A DNA stretch of 64,000 bases, from contig CM040428.1 in NCBI GenBank assembly GCA_022702705.1, forward strand, positions 108,828,022 to 108,892,021, written 5' to 3'. Origin of the DNA: Papilionanthe hookeriana x Papilionanthe teres. Lineage: Eukaryota; Streptophyta; Magnoliopsida; Asparagales; Orchidaceae. Below, piece by piece: positions 1 through 10,600 of the stretch. The position numbers and the translations under genes were made by a program. The notes beneath the pieces were generated by a model. The model had not been told where the DNA came from and did no database searches. It saw only the letters and a list, made by a program, of their open reading frames with translations. Each line of letters starts with the position of its first letter. The stretch's first letter is position 1.

Positions 1-473
1 TTCCTTTACTTTGCTTTTGATGACCACATCTTCCACGTAGCATTCGACTTGATTGTGGATGAGATCATCAAAAATTCTTGTCATTGCTCTTTGGTAGGTT
101 GCTCTCGCGTTCTTCGATCCGAATGGCATTCATTGTGTAGCAAAATACTCCGATCGGCGTCCCGAATGATGTAAGCTTTTCATCTTCTCGGAGCCATTTT
201 TATCTGGTTGTATCTCGAAGATCCATCCATGAACGAGAATATTTCATGTGTCGAAGCAATGTCGATCATCGGTTCGGGATCGGTAGAGGGAATTCATCCT
301 TTGGACATGCCTTGTTCAAATCTCCGAAGTCCACACAAATTCGATCCGACCATTCTTCTTTCGACCGGCACCACATTGGCTAACCAAGTCGGGTATTGTT
401 CTTCTCGGACAAATTTGGCGTCTATTAGCTTTTTAACTTCAGCTATGACTTGTTGTTCAATTTCTAGACGCAT
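1..473 (-). pseudogene. Reverse transcriptase, N-terminal part, element 1 (cut by window edge)
   Basis: Aligns base for base with the intact RT of element 2 (19963-20436). On the minus strand it covers the start near the residues MRLEIEQQ, the region that in element 2 reads VPVRKKNGQIRICVDFRDLN, and part of the palm. Unlike element 2 the frame is broken several times, each time where element 2 has CTG or CAG (for example near 345-372 and 474-500). The catalytic YVDD segment falls close to position 1. The RT would make cDNA from the element's RNA in the cytoplasmic particle. The breaks may be sequence artefacts rather than decay. Confidence 0.8.
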
Positions 474-1418
474 TCTTCTCGGGACCTTGTCCGATCTGGA
501 ACGAAGTAGGATCCACTCCTAGCTTATGAACTGCGACCTCTGGAGCTAATCCTGGCATTTCATCGTAGTTCCAAGCAAAACAGTCTTTAAATTCCATTAA
601 TAACTTGATTATTTCTTCGGAGTCTTCTTTATTGAGTAAGGAGCTAACAAAGGTAGGTCTAGGCTCTTCGCTAGTACCTAAGTTAACTTCCGTTAACTCA
701 TCTATTGTAGATTTGATTTCTTCTTCGAATTCGGTGGAGCGTCTCCAATTTGTAAATCTTCGAGTTCGTCTCGTAGTTTCCATGCGGTTTTCATTAGACT
801 TGCAAGTGACAACCAAGCAAAATTCAGTATCGTCAACTGATCCTACTGTGCCGAATCCGAGACCATGCTTTGAATTGGGAGGACGACCGGAGTTATTCCA
901 TAATTTTTCAAAATGTTGAGATTGACCTTTTGTCCATTGTCGAGGTAAGAAACCACGCTGAATTAAATTTTGAACACGGGAGAGTACCACTCAAAAGGTA
1001 ATTCCATTAATTCTGATGAAGTGACATCTTCGAATTGTACATGATTTTCAGTTTTGGAGGAAGAAGTACCACGGTAGAATTTGATTGGTTTTGCACCGTC
1101 GCTACGTATCTCTTTGACCACCATACCCTCGATCTTGTTAGACTGGATCGGGGTTAGGGTCATAGTATGTACGTAGTGGTTAATCTTTTCGTATATTGAT
1201 TTGTATTCTTCGTTCTTCTCATCTTCGAGAGAGATCTTGAATTGCGGCTTCTTCGACTTATTGTCGCTGCTTCTTGTTTGATTTCTTTTCTTCTTCAGAA
1301 CTATCTTCCCAATCAACATTGATGGCTGGTTTCCTCTGTCCAACCGTCCTAACGTCTCTACCACGGCCTCGTCCCCGGCCTCGACCTCGGATGCGAGTTG
1401 TGGAGAAACCTTCACCAT
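474..1418 (-). pseudogene. Protease-RT linker of the pol polyprotein, element 1
   Basis: Two overlapping minus-strand open stretches (1418-963 and 990-457) join the protease region to RT. Recognisable segments include NHYVHTMTLTPIQSNKIEG and the pre-RT stretch with KDCFAWNYDEMPGLAPEVAV, which in Tat-clade pol proteins lies just upstream of RT. The same linker occurs at 20457-21400 with near-identical residues. In Ogre elements of legumes an intron is known between protease and RT; here the stretch looks coding throughout and I see no convincing intron. The frame breaks are small indels at CTG/CAG sites. Confidence 0.65.
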
Positions 1419-2304
1419 CTCGCCGGAAGGGAGTGGTGAGTGATCGTTGGACTAGAACTTCAGGTTCTTCGTTGTCCTGAACTTTCTTTGCATCATTTGT
1501 TACGGTATCTCTGGAGAAGATCGTTTTCTTCGGTGGTGCATAATAAGCTGCGTCTTCATGGATTCCAATTTCATGTACGGAGAATGGTTGTAAGTCGCCT
1601 TTGATGCAATGTTCCCCTCCATCGTAGTATTTGATGCACTGATGCAGAGATGATGGTACCATCCTGTTTTCATGTATCCACGGTCGGCCCACGAGAGCGT
1701 TGAAGGATGTTTCTGAATCAATTATGTGAAATTTTGCGGTTGTCTTTGCTAAGTCACCGGTCTTCATTAGTAGCGTTATTGACCCGAGGGCTCTTTCTCC
1801 TTTCTGGTTGAATCCTCTTAATAACATTTTGTCTGCTTCGAGCTCACGAGCATCAATTTCCAAGTATGCTAGCGTTCGAAGACTCATTATATTGATTGAT
1901 GCTCCCGGATCCACCAATACTCGGAGAGCGTAAACTTCCCAATCGTAATCGAAATGTACAACGGTCGGTTGTGATCTCGCCGTCCCCAGTAGCGAGTCAT
2001 TGTCCGTGAAGGTAACACCTCGCTGTTCCTTTAACGAACAAACCTCATCTAAGGAATCTCCAGCCATTTGAGCTAAGAAAATTTCCGGATTCAGTAAGGC
2101 CTTGATCAGAGCTTCTCTCATCTCCTTTGATAAGATGAGAGCGTCGTAAATGCTCAGTTTGGCCGGTAGTTTCCTAAGATGGGCTAGTACGTTGTAGTCC
2201 ACTTTATTTTCATGCGTCTCGGCTTCTTCTCGAATGGGTATTTCTTCTCGCTGGGTTGGTTCTTCTTGAACAACCACCTGCTTTCCTTTGTCTTTTGGAC
2301 CCAT
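1258..2304 (-). CDS. Retroviral-type aspartic protease with C-terminal RG-rich tail, element 1
   Basis: Open for 348 codons. The N-terminal about 110 residues are a spacer (GPKDKGKQVVVQ...). The protease core carries the active-site motif LVDPGASINIMS with the catalytic Asp at about residue 132, then a flap region and the closing motif ALVGRPWIHE around residues 203-211. The Tat clade commonly uses such a variant of the usual DTGA. The tail (about 303-316) is a run of RG dipeptides, plausibly an RNA-binding segment. Residues about 106-128 differ completely from element 2 while flanks match, because of compensating single-base indels at CTG sites. The protease would cleave Gag-Pol during particle maturation. 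Confidence 0.8.
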   Translation of the reverse strand: MGPKDKGKQVVVQEEPTQREEIPIREEAETHENKVDYNVLAHLRKLPAKLSIYDALILSKEMREALIKALLNPEIFLAQMAGDSLDEVCSLKEQRGVTFTDNDSLLGTARSQPTVVHFDYDWEVYALRVLVDPGASINIMSLRTLAYLEIDARELEADKMLLRGFNQKGERALGSITLLMKTGDLAKTTAKFHIIDSETSFNALVGRPWIHENRMVPSSLHQCIKYYDGGEHCIKGDLQPFSVHEIGIHEDAAYYAPPKKTIFSRDTVTNDAKKVQDNEEPEVLVQRSLTTPFRRDGEGFSTTRIRGRGRGRGRGRDVRTVGQRKPAINVDWEDSSEEEKKSNKKQRQ

Positions 2305-2359
2305 TCTTGGAGGTAGAACTTTCCACTTCTCAAGTTGACTTCTGTAATTTCCTTCGAAT

Positions 2360-4167
2360 CTAGTATTGAGCTTGCCGGTGTTTCTTCTTGAATCGGAGTG
2401 ACAGGTTCTTCCGGATTAGCTTCGGAATCCGAAGGCTCTCAACTCTATTACGATCGGAGCTCCTCGAAACTCGCGAGATAGATTCGTTGCTTGTTGAGCT
2501 CTCGTAGCCTCCTCGATGGATGTCTTCTTTGTTATTTTGCTCGTCGAGATCGTGTATGATTTGAGAATTGTCGTTGGTATCGAAATCGATGTCCGGATTG
2601 TCGCTAGTTACGTAATCATTAGAAACAGTCAAAACGTAGCCAACGCCATCACCCTTATCATTATATGATCCCACCGAAGTGAGCAGATAATCATACAAAA
2701 TCAGAGGTTCGAGGGATTTCTCCCCCGAATCGGAAACAACTATCCTAGGATAAGCAGCCCCTAGTCTAGCCTTAGGAGTCTCGGTCTTCTCTTCTTCGTC
2801 GATTTTCTTCTTCTCTTCAATCGTCTCCTATTGAGGTGGTTCTTCTATCGCAAGTGATAGTACCGGCTTAACAGGTCTCGAACTCTGAATTGAAGCTCGC
2901 ACCGAGGCAGTTCAGATGCTGTCTAAAATCTTCTTCGAAGACCTTGTCCAGGCGGTAGTCCATCCATCATCAGTTGCATAAGGATTTATCGGAATGACGG
3001 GATCAGTTGAGATAACATTGACGGAACCTCCTTTCTGTGGTTCCTTCATGTACTCCTTCGGGATTGTTATATTCCCTTTCTGAAGGTTGTCGTTGAGCCA
3101 ACTTTTAAAGGTAATGCAATCTTCTATCTTGTGCCCAAGCATCCGGTGGTAGGGGCAAAAGTTGGGATCACCTTTCTTGTTGACTTCCTCCGGTCTTTTA
3201 GGCTCGGCGACTGGAAATCTGGAGTCTTCATCGGACTACGGAACATTTTTGGTACTCGCTTCATTCTTGAACGGATATTCTCTCGCTCGAAGCTCCCTTA
3301 ATGTTCGTTGCGGACAAGGCGGTTGTTCATACTCGTGGAGATGACCGATAGCTGGGCCGGGGTTGCGTCGGTAATTCGTTGTGGTTGCTTCGCGGCCGTT
3401 CGGTGGTATTTGCATCGGTTGCTTGCCTTTGTCAACCGCTGCAACGATCCCGGATTTCTTTTCGAAGGTCTTCACCGGCTTCGCTTGTCCGTCTTGTCGG
3501 CGAAACTTAATTGCTTCGCCTCTTCTTGCAAGCTTCCGGCCTTGCTTAACAACTTCTCGAAAGTCTTAATAGTGAATCCTTTGAGGAGAAGTGCTATCGG
3601 GCCGTGAATGCTTTCAAGTAAAATGCCGACTGCATGTTGTTCTTGTAGTTGTGGTTCACACTTCATGCTTAAGTTCCTCCATCGAAGTATGTAATCCACC
3701 AAAGTTTCGTTCGGCCTTTGTTTCTCTACCACTAAATCACCTATAGTGATGTGGTGCTGAGCTCCGACGAATCGCTTGATGAAGAGGTTCTCTAGTTCGA
3801 GAACGTCTTCACCGAACCATTTCGTAACTCGCATACCGGCCGAAGGCGATTCTCGACGATCGTCGACGAACTCGTCGGAAGAGTAATGCATCGCTCCCGC
3901 CGCATTACAACAACCGGCACGAAAGTGTGCAACATGCCGCTCGGGGTTCCCGGTTCCGTCGAAGGTCTTGAACGAGAGGTGGTACGAAGCCTTTCGGGTA
4001 TCGGACAGCGTCGAATTCTTTTGGGTAAGGTCTACCCGTCCGAATGGATGTCCCGCTCTTCGATTGTGCTAAGGCTTCTCGCACCCGCTCGTTCCACCAA
4101 GTTCTTGATATCCTTTTCGGGGATCATACTTTGTGTTGTATCCCTTTTCACTGATCATCCCCATTGA
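2360..4167 (-). pseudogene. Gag: capsid-like retrotransposon gag domain, zinc finger and acidic C-terminal region, element 1
   Basis: Fragmented minus-strand ORFs spell a Tat-type Gag. At 3891-3472 is the Retrotrans_gag (capsid) domain with LENLFIKRFVGAQ and the signature ETLVDYILRWRNLSMKC. At 3475-2912 comes a basic, Gln/Pro-rich region and a zinc-finger-like motif near 3100-3150 ending MLGHKIEDC (complete in element 2 as CPYHRMLGHKIEDC). At 2698-2360 is an acidic Asp/Asn-rich segment before the protease. Gag would form the particle and package RNA. The order matches element 2 exactly. At least four frame breaks coincide with CTG/CAG differences between copies, so the reading frame of the native element is uncertain. 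Confidence 0.75.
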
Positions 4168-5693
4168 TCGATGTAATCTCCTTTCCTCCGTCTACAATGT
4201 GAATGACCTCTCGGGGTGTCTCTCTTTTTGGTTGTACTCGACTCGGAGAGTGGCCGCAGCTACGACCATCTCTTCCATCCTTTTCGCCATTCGAGCGATC
4301 GTGTCGTCTTTTTCCCGAAGCCGCCTTCTCATCGTCCCGGCTCCTCTCTTCTGCGCGTGCCGGGAGCACCTTGCGAAGCCGATGAAGCTCGTGTCTCAAC
4401 CATGTTGATTTCTGCATATTTGTCGTCCATGAATTCCGATGAATCAATCTCATCTCCGAACTTTTCTTCTCTTTCTTTTGCCAACCGTCGGATATCGGTT
4501 CTCAACTTTTCCTTGGCATCTTCTAGCGGGGCTTTCTGTGTGTCATTGTGGTTGTCGTGCGATAGCTGTCGGGTCCCCTTTTCATGAGTCCACTTTATCG
4601 CAGTAGCACTTTCTTCAGATTCCAGCCTCCTGGCGAGACTTTCTTTCTCGGGCTGCTGTTTCAATCTTAACCGCCCGATAGTGGGACGCCATACCATCCT
4701 TCTAGCAGCAGAAGGTCTAGGGACCGGATGGTGCTGTCGGCCAAATGCTCGGAAGGTAGTATCCTCCTAATCCGTAATCCTGAGACGACAACGGGCGGAC
4801 TAGCCTTCATTCTTTTACTTGGCTTTTCTGTCATGATGGCGGGTTCTACTCGGGGCCCAAGACAAGATTTGACTGGCACCCGCCCTATCCTTCGTAGAAT
4901 CTCCGATACGGGGTAGTTTTCCTTCTTTCTAACTTTTCTACCAAAGTTTGCAGTCGAGCAAACGGCGTAGTTCTAGTTCTTTTCTTGCGGCTATCATTGT
5001 AATATGCGGGCTGAGGTAATGTGGCAGCAATCTTGCGAACATTCTCCTCATCCTCTGCGGCGGAGAGGGGATGGAACTCCGCTTCCTCCCAAGAGTGGTA
5101 TGTATTCAGGCAGTGGTGTATATTCTGGCAGCGGTGTATATTCTGGTAACGGTGTATATTCAGGCAGTTCTGGGATTTCCTCCAGGATAGCAATTTCAGC
5201 AGCTCTGGCTTCTCTAGCGATCCTTCTACTTCTATTTCTTCTTTGGGTCCTTGTCAGTGACGGAATCTTTGAACTGGACCCGATTTCGAAAACGGAGTCT
5301 TACAGGAAGATCTATACCCTCCACGGTAACGAGTTTACCATAGTTCTGGATTTCTTTCCCCTTTGATTTGGCAGAAGTCGGGGTAGGTGCAGAAACAACT
5401 AGACCAGTGGGGGTAGTAAGAACAGTCCTCCTGCGGACGGCAGTACTCCTCTTAGTCGGGATCCTTTGCAGGGGAGGAAACTCTTGGGTCGACCTAAGGT
5501 TGAACTCAAGCAGCGGCTCCTCAGCTTCAGATACCTTGTTCGTCAGTGCAAAGAGGGAGACGTCGGTGATCTTGACATTCATGTTTTCAAATCCTTGTCC
5601 AAATCGGATGATCCCATTGTCGGGCAGCTCAACCTTATAGACAGCGAAGTCCGATCCATTGGTGAAGGAGAAAATCGGCTTCGGGGCTTCCAT
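4148..5693 (-). pseudogene. N-terminal extension of Gag (ORF1-like), element 1
   Basis: Starts at the ATG of MEAPKPIFSFTNGSDF (5693) after an untranslated leader. It continues through a charged region, a short proline-rich repeat (PEY-TPL units coded near 5095-5170), a basic segment with SRKKRTRTTPFARLQTL, and a predicted coiled-coil rich in Glu/Lys (about 4600-4400, for example EKLRTDIRRLAKEREEKFGDE) leading into the capsid domain. Ogre elements are known for an extra ORF1 before gag; whether this is that ORF or one long Gag cannot be decided with the frame breaks present. No enzymatic motif is visible. Confidence 0.6.
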
Positions 5694-6195
5694 TTCTGCA
5701 GGGTAGATTCGCGTTGTCGATCCAAGTTATGCTTCTTTTCTTTAGGACGAAAAGAAAGGAATTGAAAAGAGTCCGAACACATTCTTATTCATGTATTTAT
5801 AAGAAGGAATCATTCGTTAAAAGAATCACTTATTAGAGGGTTTGTTTATTTAGAACGAAATGTTCAAAGGTGTAGAGAAGGTAAGGAATCTGATTCGGAG
5901 TTGGAAAGGAAAAGAGAGTCTTAAGTAAGACTTCTCGACTCGAAGGATCATTCCTAAACTAACACCTATCGGGGTCCACCCCACCTCGAAATGAGGTAAA
6001 GGATCTCGGAACCTCTCCGTTTAGGGGTGTCTAAACGAGTGGTTCCTAAATCCGAGAATGTTGGCTATACTTGTTCAAGGTAGAAATGAACATAGTATCC
6101 CAACGAGAAGAAGGGTAGTTCAATCCATTAGGGACATGGATACACTACCGATTTTCGAAAGCAAAATTATTTGACTAAAATGGAGAGAGGAATTT
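5694..6195 (-). other. Untranslated leader between primer site and gag start, element 1
   Basis: About 500 bases between the primer-binding site and the gag ATG, with no convincing ORF. Only the gag-proximal 85 bases or so survive in element 2 (to 25779), because a deletion there removes the rest. Such leaders carry packaging signals in LTR elements; no specific one is identified here. Confidence 0.6.
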
Positions 6196-6213
6196 TCCCC
6201 AGCGGAGTCGCCA
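6196..6213 (-). promoter_or_regulatory. Primer-binding site, tRNA-Arg type by analogy with Ogre
   Basis: The minus strand reads TGGCGACTCCGCTGGGGA, six bases downstream of the LTR end (...TGCCGACA, then AATTTC, then this site). Its reverse complement ends in CCA as a tRNA 3' end does. From memory of the family, Ogre elements use a tRNA-Arg primer with this kind of sequence. It anchors the LTR boundary and the orientation of element 1. Confidence 0.85.
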
Positions 6214-7094
6214 GAAATTTGTCGGCATTATTTTTTTTTAGGTTGTGTTTTATTTTGAAACGGGGTCGCCTACAGAAATTATGCGGCGAATTTTTTAATT
6301 TAATTTAAATAAATAATTTTGAAAAGTAGTATTTGATTTTGAAAATAATTTTAAATTTGAAAATTTTAAGATATGAAATCAAACTCGATCTCACATCCCG
6401 AATAGTTTATATAAACGAGCACCACATCACAAACCGTGTATCTATCCCGAAGAATAGACACACTCGCTCGACGATGGGGCTCGATTAAATAAACTAGAAG
6501 ATTTGTGACATCCGTTTGGTCCGCGAACCGATTTTATAAGCCGACAAATTCCCCTGCTTAATATGAAAGCATTAAGCGGGGTTTATATTACTCAGGTTCT
6601 TTAAAATTCCCTATAAGGGCAAGCCCCTATAGTTAATTACATCTTAAGTGACGGGAATCACCTAAGAAAACTCTCGATAATAATCAATAATTCTGCTCTC
6701 AAGAATTTAAAAGTTTAAGTTCTCAAGGGATTGAATTTTGGAATTTCAATAGGGAATGGATCAAATTTGGAACATTTTATTTTGGGAATCCAAAGGAAGA
6801 AAAGTAGGAGAAATCACATATTCGAAGCGAACTTCGGTAATTTCCCGACTATCCTATTGTTTGGCTTGAGTTTAGGAAAGTCCTAATATTTATTTAAATG
6901 TTTTGATCTTGTCAATTTTAATTAATTAGGACTTATATTTATATGATAGAATCATACAAATAGCTCTAGAAGATGTGAGGGTTTATGTCGTATCGGACGA
7001 CTACCTCGGAATCCTAAAACAAAGTTAGGGCTTAATTTGCGGTGCAAATGCCTCACAAAAGGTTGAGGATTTATGTTGCACTAGTGCAAACTAC

Positions 7095-7330
7095 CTCGAA
7101 ATCCTATGGCTTGGTTGTTTAATTCTAAGAAAGTTTTGCTGATGTAGATTCAAGTTTTGCTGACGACGATGGCCGTGCTGCCCACCATGCTCCGAGCTCC
7201 TTGTTGTTGCAGAGGTTTAGTTTTAAAAATAATAAATCAGGGGATGAGAAAAGTGTTTTGGTTTAGAGAAAATCTTAATTTACAAGTGTTTTTAATATTT
7301 TAATTAAAACAAATCTTAAAGTTGATTATA
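7095..7330 (-). repeat. Conserved block in the LTR R-U5 region
   Basis: The stretch around 7140-7215 (CCTATGGCTTGGTTGTTTAA followed by a GATGGCCGTGCTGCCCACC core) recurs almost unchanged at 56895-57060. It is also recognisable in the old diverged LTR at 32425-32660, whose surroundings are otherwise hard to align. A transcribed leader element under constraint is one explanation; a short open frame on the plus strand (56834-57058) is not conserved in the third copy and is unlikely to be coding. Confidence 0.55.
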
Positions 7331-8344
7331 ACGACACCGGTTAAGATCCCACGGTTCCATCCTTCCGGCATCATTATTTTTATCGGATTCACTTAGTCCA
7401 GATGAATTTGCTAAACTCAACTGAATGAGTTCCACACTTTCATTTAGACCGTGGGAAATCCCGTTAGCAACACGTAGGTTACATCATCCAGAGGTATTCC
7501 CGATCATCCAACAGGACGTTTTAATTTAGTTGTAATTGTAGTTTTGTGTTCTGTTTGTAATTAAATTTTGAGTTGTTTTATATTTTGAAATGTTGTGGCG
7601 ATGAATTTTATCTTGCAATGACTTTTAATTTAGTTTTGGTTTCAGTTTTAGGGGCTATCCTAAAGGTGTGAGTTTTCATGCAACAGTTGTTTATCATGCA
7701 AGAAAAGTAAGTGCAATGCAGTTAGATAAATTGCAATAATGTAAATTGCAAGAAAGTAAATTGCAATAACATAATAGTGTACCTGGAGGGTCTTCCGGTC
7801 ATCCCAAGCTGCAATTAAAACACAATTATAATATTTAAGCAAGTTCCTAGGTAAAGCTAAGGGAAGGGTTATGGTTTTCTACCAAATTCCTAATCCTATA
7901 GCTAGTCATTTCCTATGACGTCTAGGTCTTTGTGTTTTGGTTTGAGGACGATTTTCTTCATCAAAGAAAAATTAAGTCCAATTGTTCTTATAAATTTCCT
8001 ATCATATTGAGGAAGTGCTTAAGAATAATCTTAAACATCTTTTCAATATTTCTAGGATTGTTTTAAGTCCAAATGAATTTAATTATATAAATGAATTAAT
8101 CGTCCAGGGATTCAAGTTTTGTTAACTTGCTCGATGAACTAGGACATTTGAATATCCTATAAATGAAGTAACATTTCATTTAATATTACGTTTAGGAGTT
8201 ATGATAACTAAAGCTTTTGAGGGTAAATTGGTGTTCAAATTGTTTGTGATTCGAGTTTAATTTCCATTAATGGGTTTAAATTTGGAATAGTGTTCGAGTT
8301 ATTTTAGATTTATTTTGAATTCTTTATGTCTTTGGTGATGTTAT

Positions 8345-8640
8345 ATTTAATTCGACTTAATTTAATTTAATTTAATTTAATTGAGTTTTAATTCTATTTA
8401 ATTCAATTTAATTCAATTTAGTTTGATTTGATGTTAGATTAAATTAATTTGATTTGATTTAATTTTAATTTAATTTGATTTGATTTAATTTAATTTAATT
8501 TGATTTGATTTAATTTAATTTAATTTGATTTAATTTAATTTGTTTATTTAATTTATTTTAATTTAATTCAATTCAATTTACTTAATTTAATTTAATTTTT
8601 TAATTTAATTTTATTTTTTTTTAATTTTAATTAAAATTTT
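8345..8640. repeat. Degenerate TTTAA/TTTGATT microsatellite in the LTR
   Basis: About 300 bases of TTTAA repeats mixed with TTTGA variants. The homologous stretch in the solo LTR (58125-58510) is longer and more uniform, so the tract changes length between copies. Confidence 0.85.
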
Positions 8641-10415
8641 AAAAGAGTTTAATAATTTAATTTTAGTTTAATGATTAAGTCTTTTAATGTTTTGAATTTG
8701 AGTTATCATTTTAATTAAGAATTGAATATTAATGAGATGATTAATTTAGGGATTTTTAAAATAAAGAATAAATCTCTTCCTAATAATATCCCTATTTTAA
8801 TAACTCAAATTTTATTATTCTCCAAATTCAATCAAATATTTAATTAAGGTTTAATTATTTTAAATTGTTTAATGGGTTTCTACCCTTTAATTATTTAAAT
8901 TTCAATCATCTAAATCAGATTAGGATCAAATATTTTGCTTGTTAATTTTTATTAAATCTAAAGTTTTAATTAAGGGTTAAAAATTTTAATTACCACTTTA
9001 CCCTTTAAGCTTAATAATTTCATAACTCACTAAATTGAACTCAAATGAACTTGAAATTTTTATGTGACTTCACTCATATGTCAATAAAGACATGAGAGGA
9101 GAAAATGTGATTTTTCTATATTTAATTTATTTATATAATTATTTTTGGTAGAAAATAGAGATTTTCAAGGAAAATTTAATAACATGACCAAGAAAAAGTT
9201 TCTATCCTTAAGAAAATTAGGGGACATTCCTAATGACCAGAGGACCACTTGGACCAATTTTGGTGATTTTTTGAATTAAATTATTTTTATTATAATTATT
9301 TTAAGTTTTGGAGTGTTAATTAATTTAAAAAAAAAAATAAATGTTGAAAAATGAATTTTATATTTTTCAAAAATCTCTCTGATATCAAGGAAATCAGAGA
9401 AACAAATTTTGCAATTTTCTGATTTTTCTATAATTTATTATAATTATTTTAGTGAAAAAGCTAGAAAACATATTTTTTTTAATTTTAAAATTACCCTAGA
9501 GCTTTAAAATTTAATATCTCACTAAATAGACCTAAGAAAAATATGGGGTTTGTTCCTAAGTGATTAAAATTCAAAATGTGACATTTTGATGAATTTTATT
9601 ATTTTTGTGATTTTTATTAATTTTTAATTATTAAAAATATTAAAATAATATTAAAAATCAACTTTTTTAGAAAATTGAAATTTTAATTTTTTTAGATTCC
9701 CCTAATATCAGAGAGGCTCCAAAACCAATTTGGTGAATTTTTGAAAGGTATTTTGAAAGTTATGAATTTTTAAAGTTTAAAATGACTAAGTGGCTTAATC
9801 AACCCAATTAGTGGGGCTAACCAAGTCCAATTGACCTCAAATTTTTATGGTGGGTTCCTCTGATCCTAAAGGTCAGTGGAGAATTGATTTGAAGTCAATT
9901 TAATGTATGGTTAGCTCTAATTAATTAGAGACCTATTTTGAGTGTTTAAGCCAATTTGGGTTGTTTTAAATGAACTAACTCAAAACCTATTTTTCCTAGG
10001 ATCCTTTGGTCATAAGGAACATCACCAAATTTTCCTAGAATTTATTTCACAACATGCTATTTATTGGAATTAAAATACTCAAAACAGTAACATGAATTTG
10101 AAATTCAATAACTCTTCATAGGGATGGCCTCGACTTTGGAAAATTCGAGGAATGTTCCCAAATTCGAGAGGCTTAAAAGCGGTCTCATGCCATGGTGAAT
10201 TGTATACATGCATGGAGAATTAAAAGTATGCAGAGAGTAAATAAATTATAAAAAATAAAATACTTGATGAAATTAAATGATTTCTTTTCCACATTATTCT
10301 CCTCTGTTCACTGAGCAAGAGGGTATTTTTATTTTATTTTTCTGATTTTTCTACACAAAGTTATGAATTTTCGAAGTTTAGGTAATTAAATAAATCAGAA
10401 AAAATCCCTAATTTT

Positions 10416-10424
10416 CTATTTATA
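10416..10424 (-). promoter_or_regulatory. TATA box of the Ogre/Tat LTR
   Basis: The minus strand reads TATAAATAG, a near-ideal plant TATA box, directly downstream of a CG-rich block in an otherwise AT-rich LTR. Transcription would start about 30 bases further on (near 10385-10390), giving a U3 of about 3.2 kb and an R-U5 of about 4.2 kb. The solo LTR has GGATAAGTAG at the equivalent site (60319-60328), a probable loss. The start site is inferred from position only. Confidence 0.6.
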
Positions 10425-10600
10425 AACGCGGCGCCGCGTCAACCTCGGCAGCTCCGAAACGCCGCGTGGCGCGCTCCCATTCGACGCCGCCATCCGACTC
10501 GCGCGCTCCCGGGGCCCGCCGTATCGTTCCGTCTTCCGATCCGACGCAATCTCGGCCGTCCGTCCGCGCGTGTATTAAATGAACGGCATCCGTTCATCGT
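10425..10600 (-). promoter_or_regulatory. CG-rich core promoter-proximal block of the LTR
   Basis: A sharp local rise in GC and CpG, including GGCGCCGCG-type palindromes, immediately upstream of the TATA box on the minus strand. It is conserved in the solo LTR at 60325-60500. It probably holds upstream promoter elements; I do not recognise individual factor sites. Confidence 0.5.

Noticed and set aside
6196..6213. tRNA-like 3' end sequence
   Set aside because: It is only the 18-nt complement of a tRNA end, that is a primer-binding site; no cloverleaf surrounds it.
6300..6330. AT-rich stretch as a possible origin or scaffold-attachment site
   Set aside because: The whole LTR is AT-rich; nothing singles out this place.
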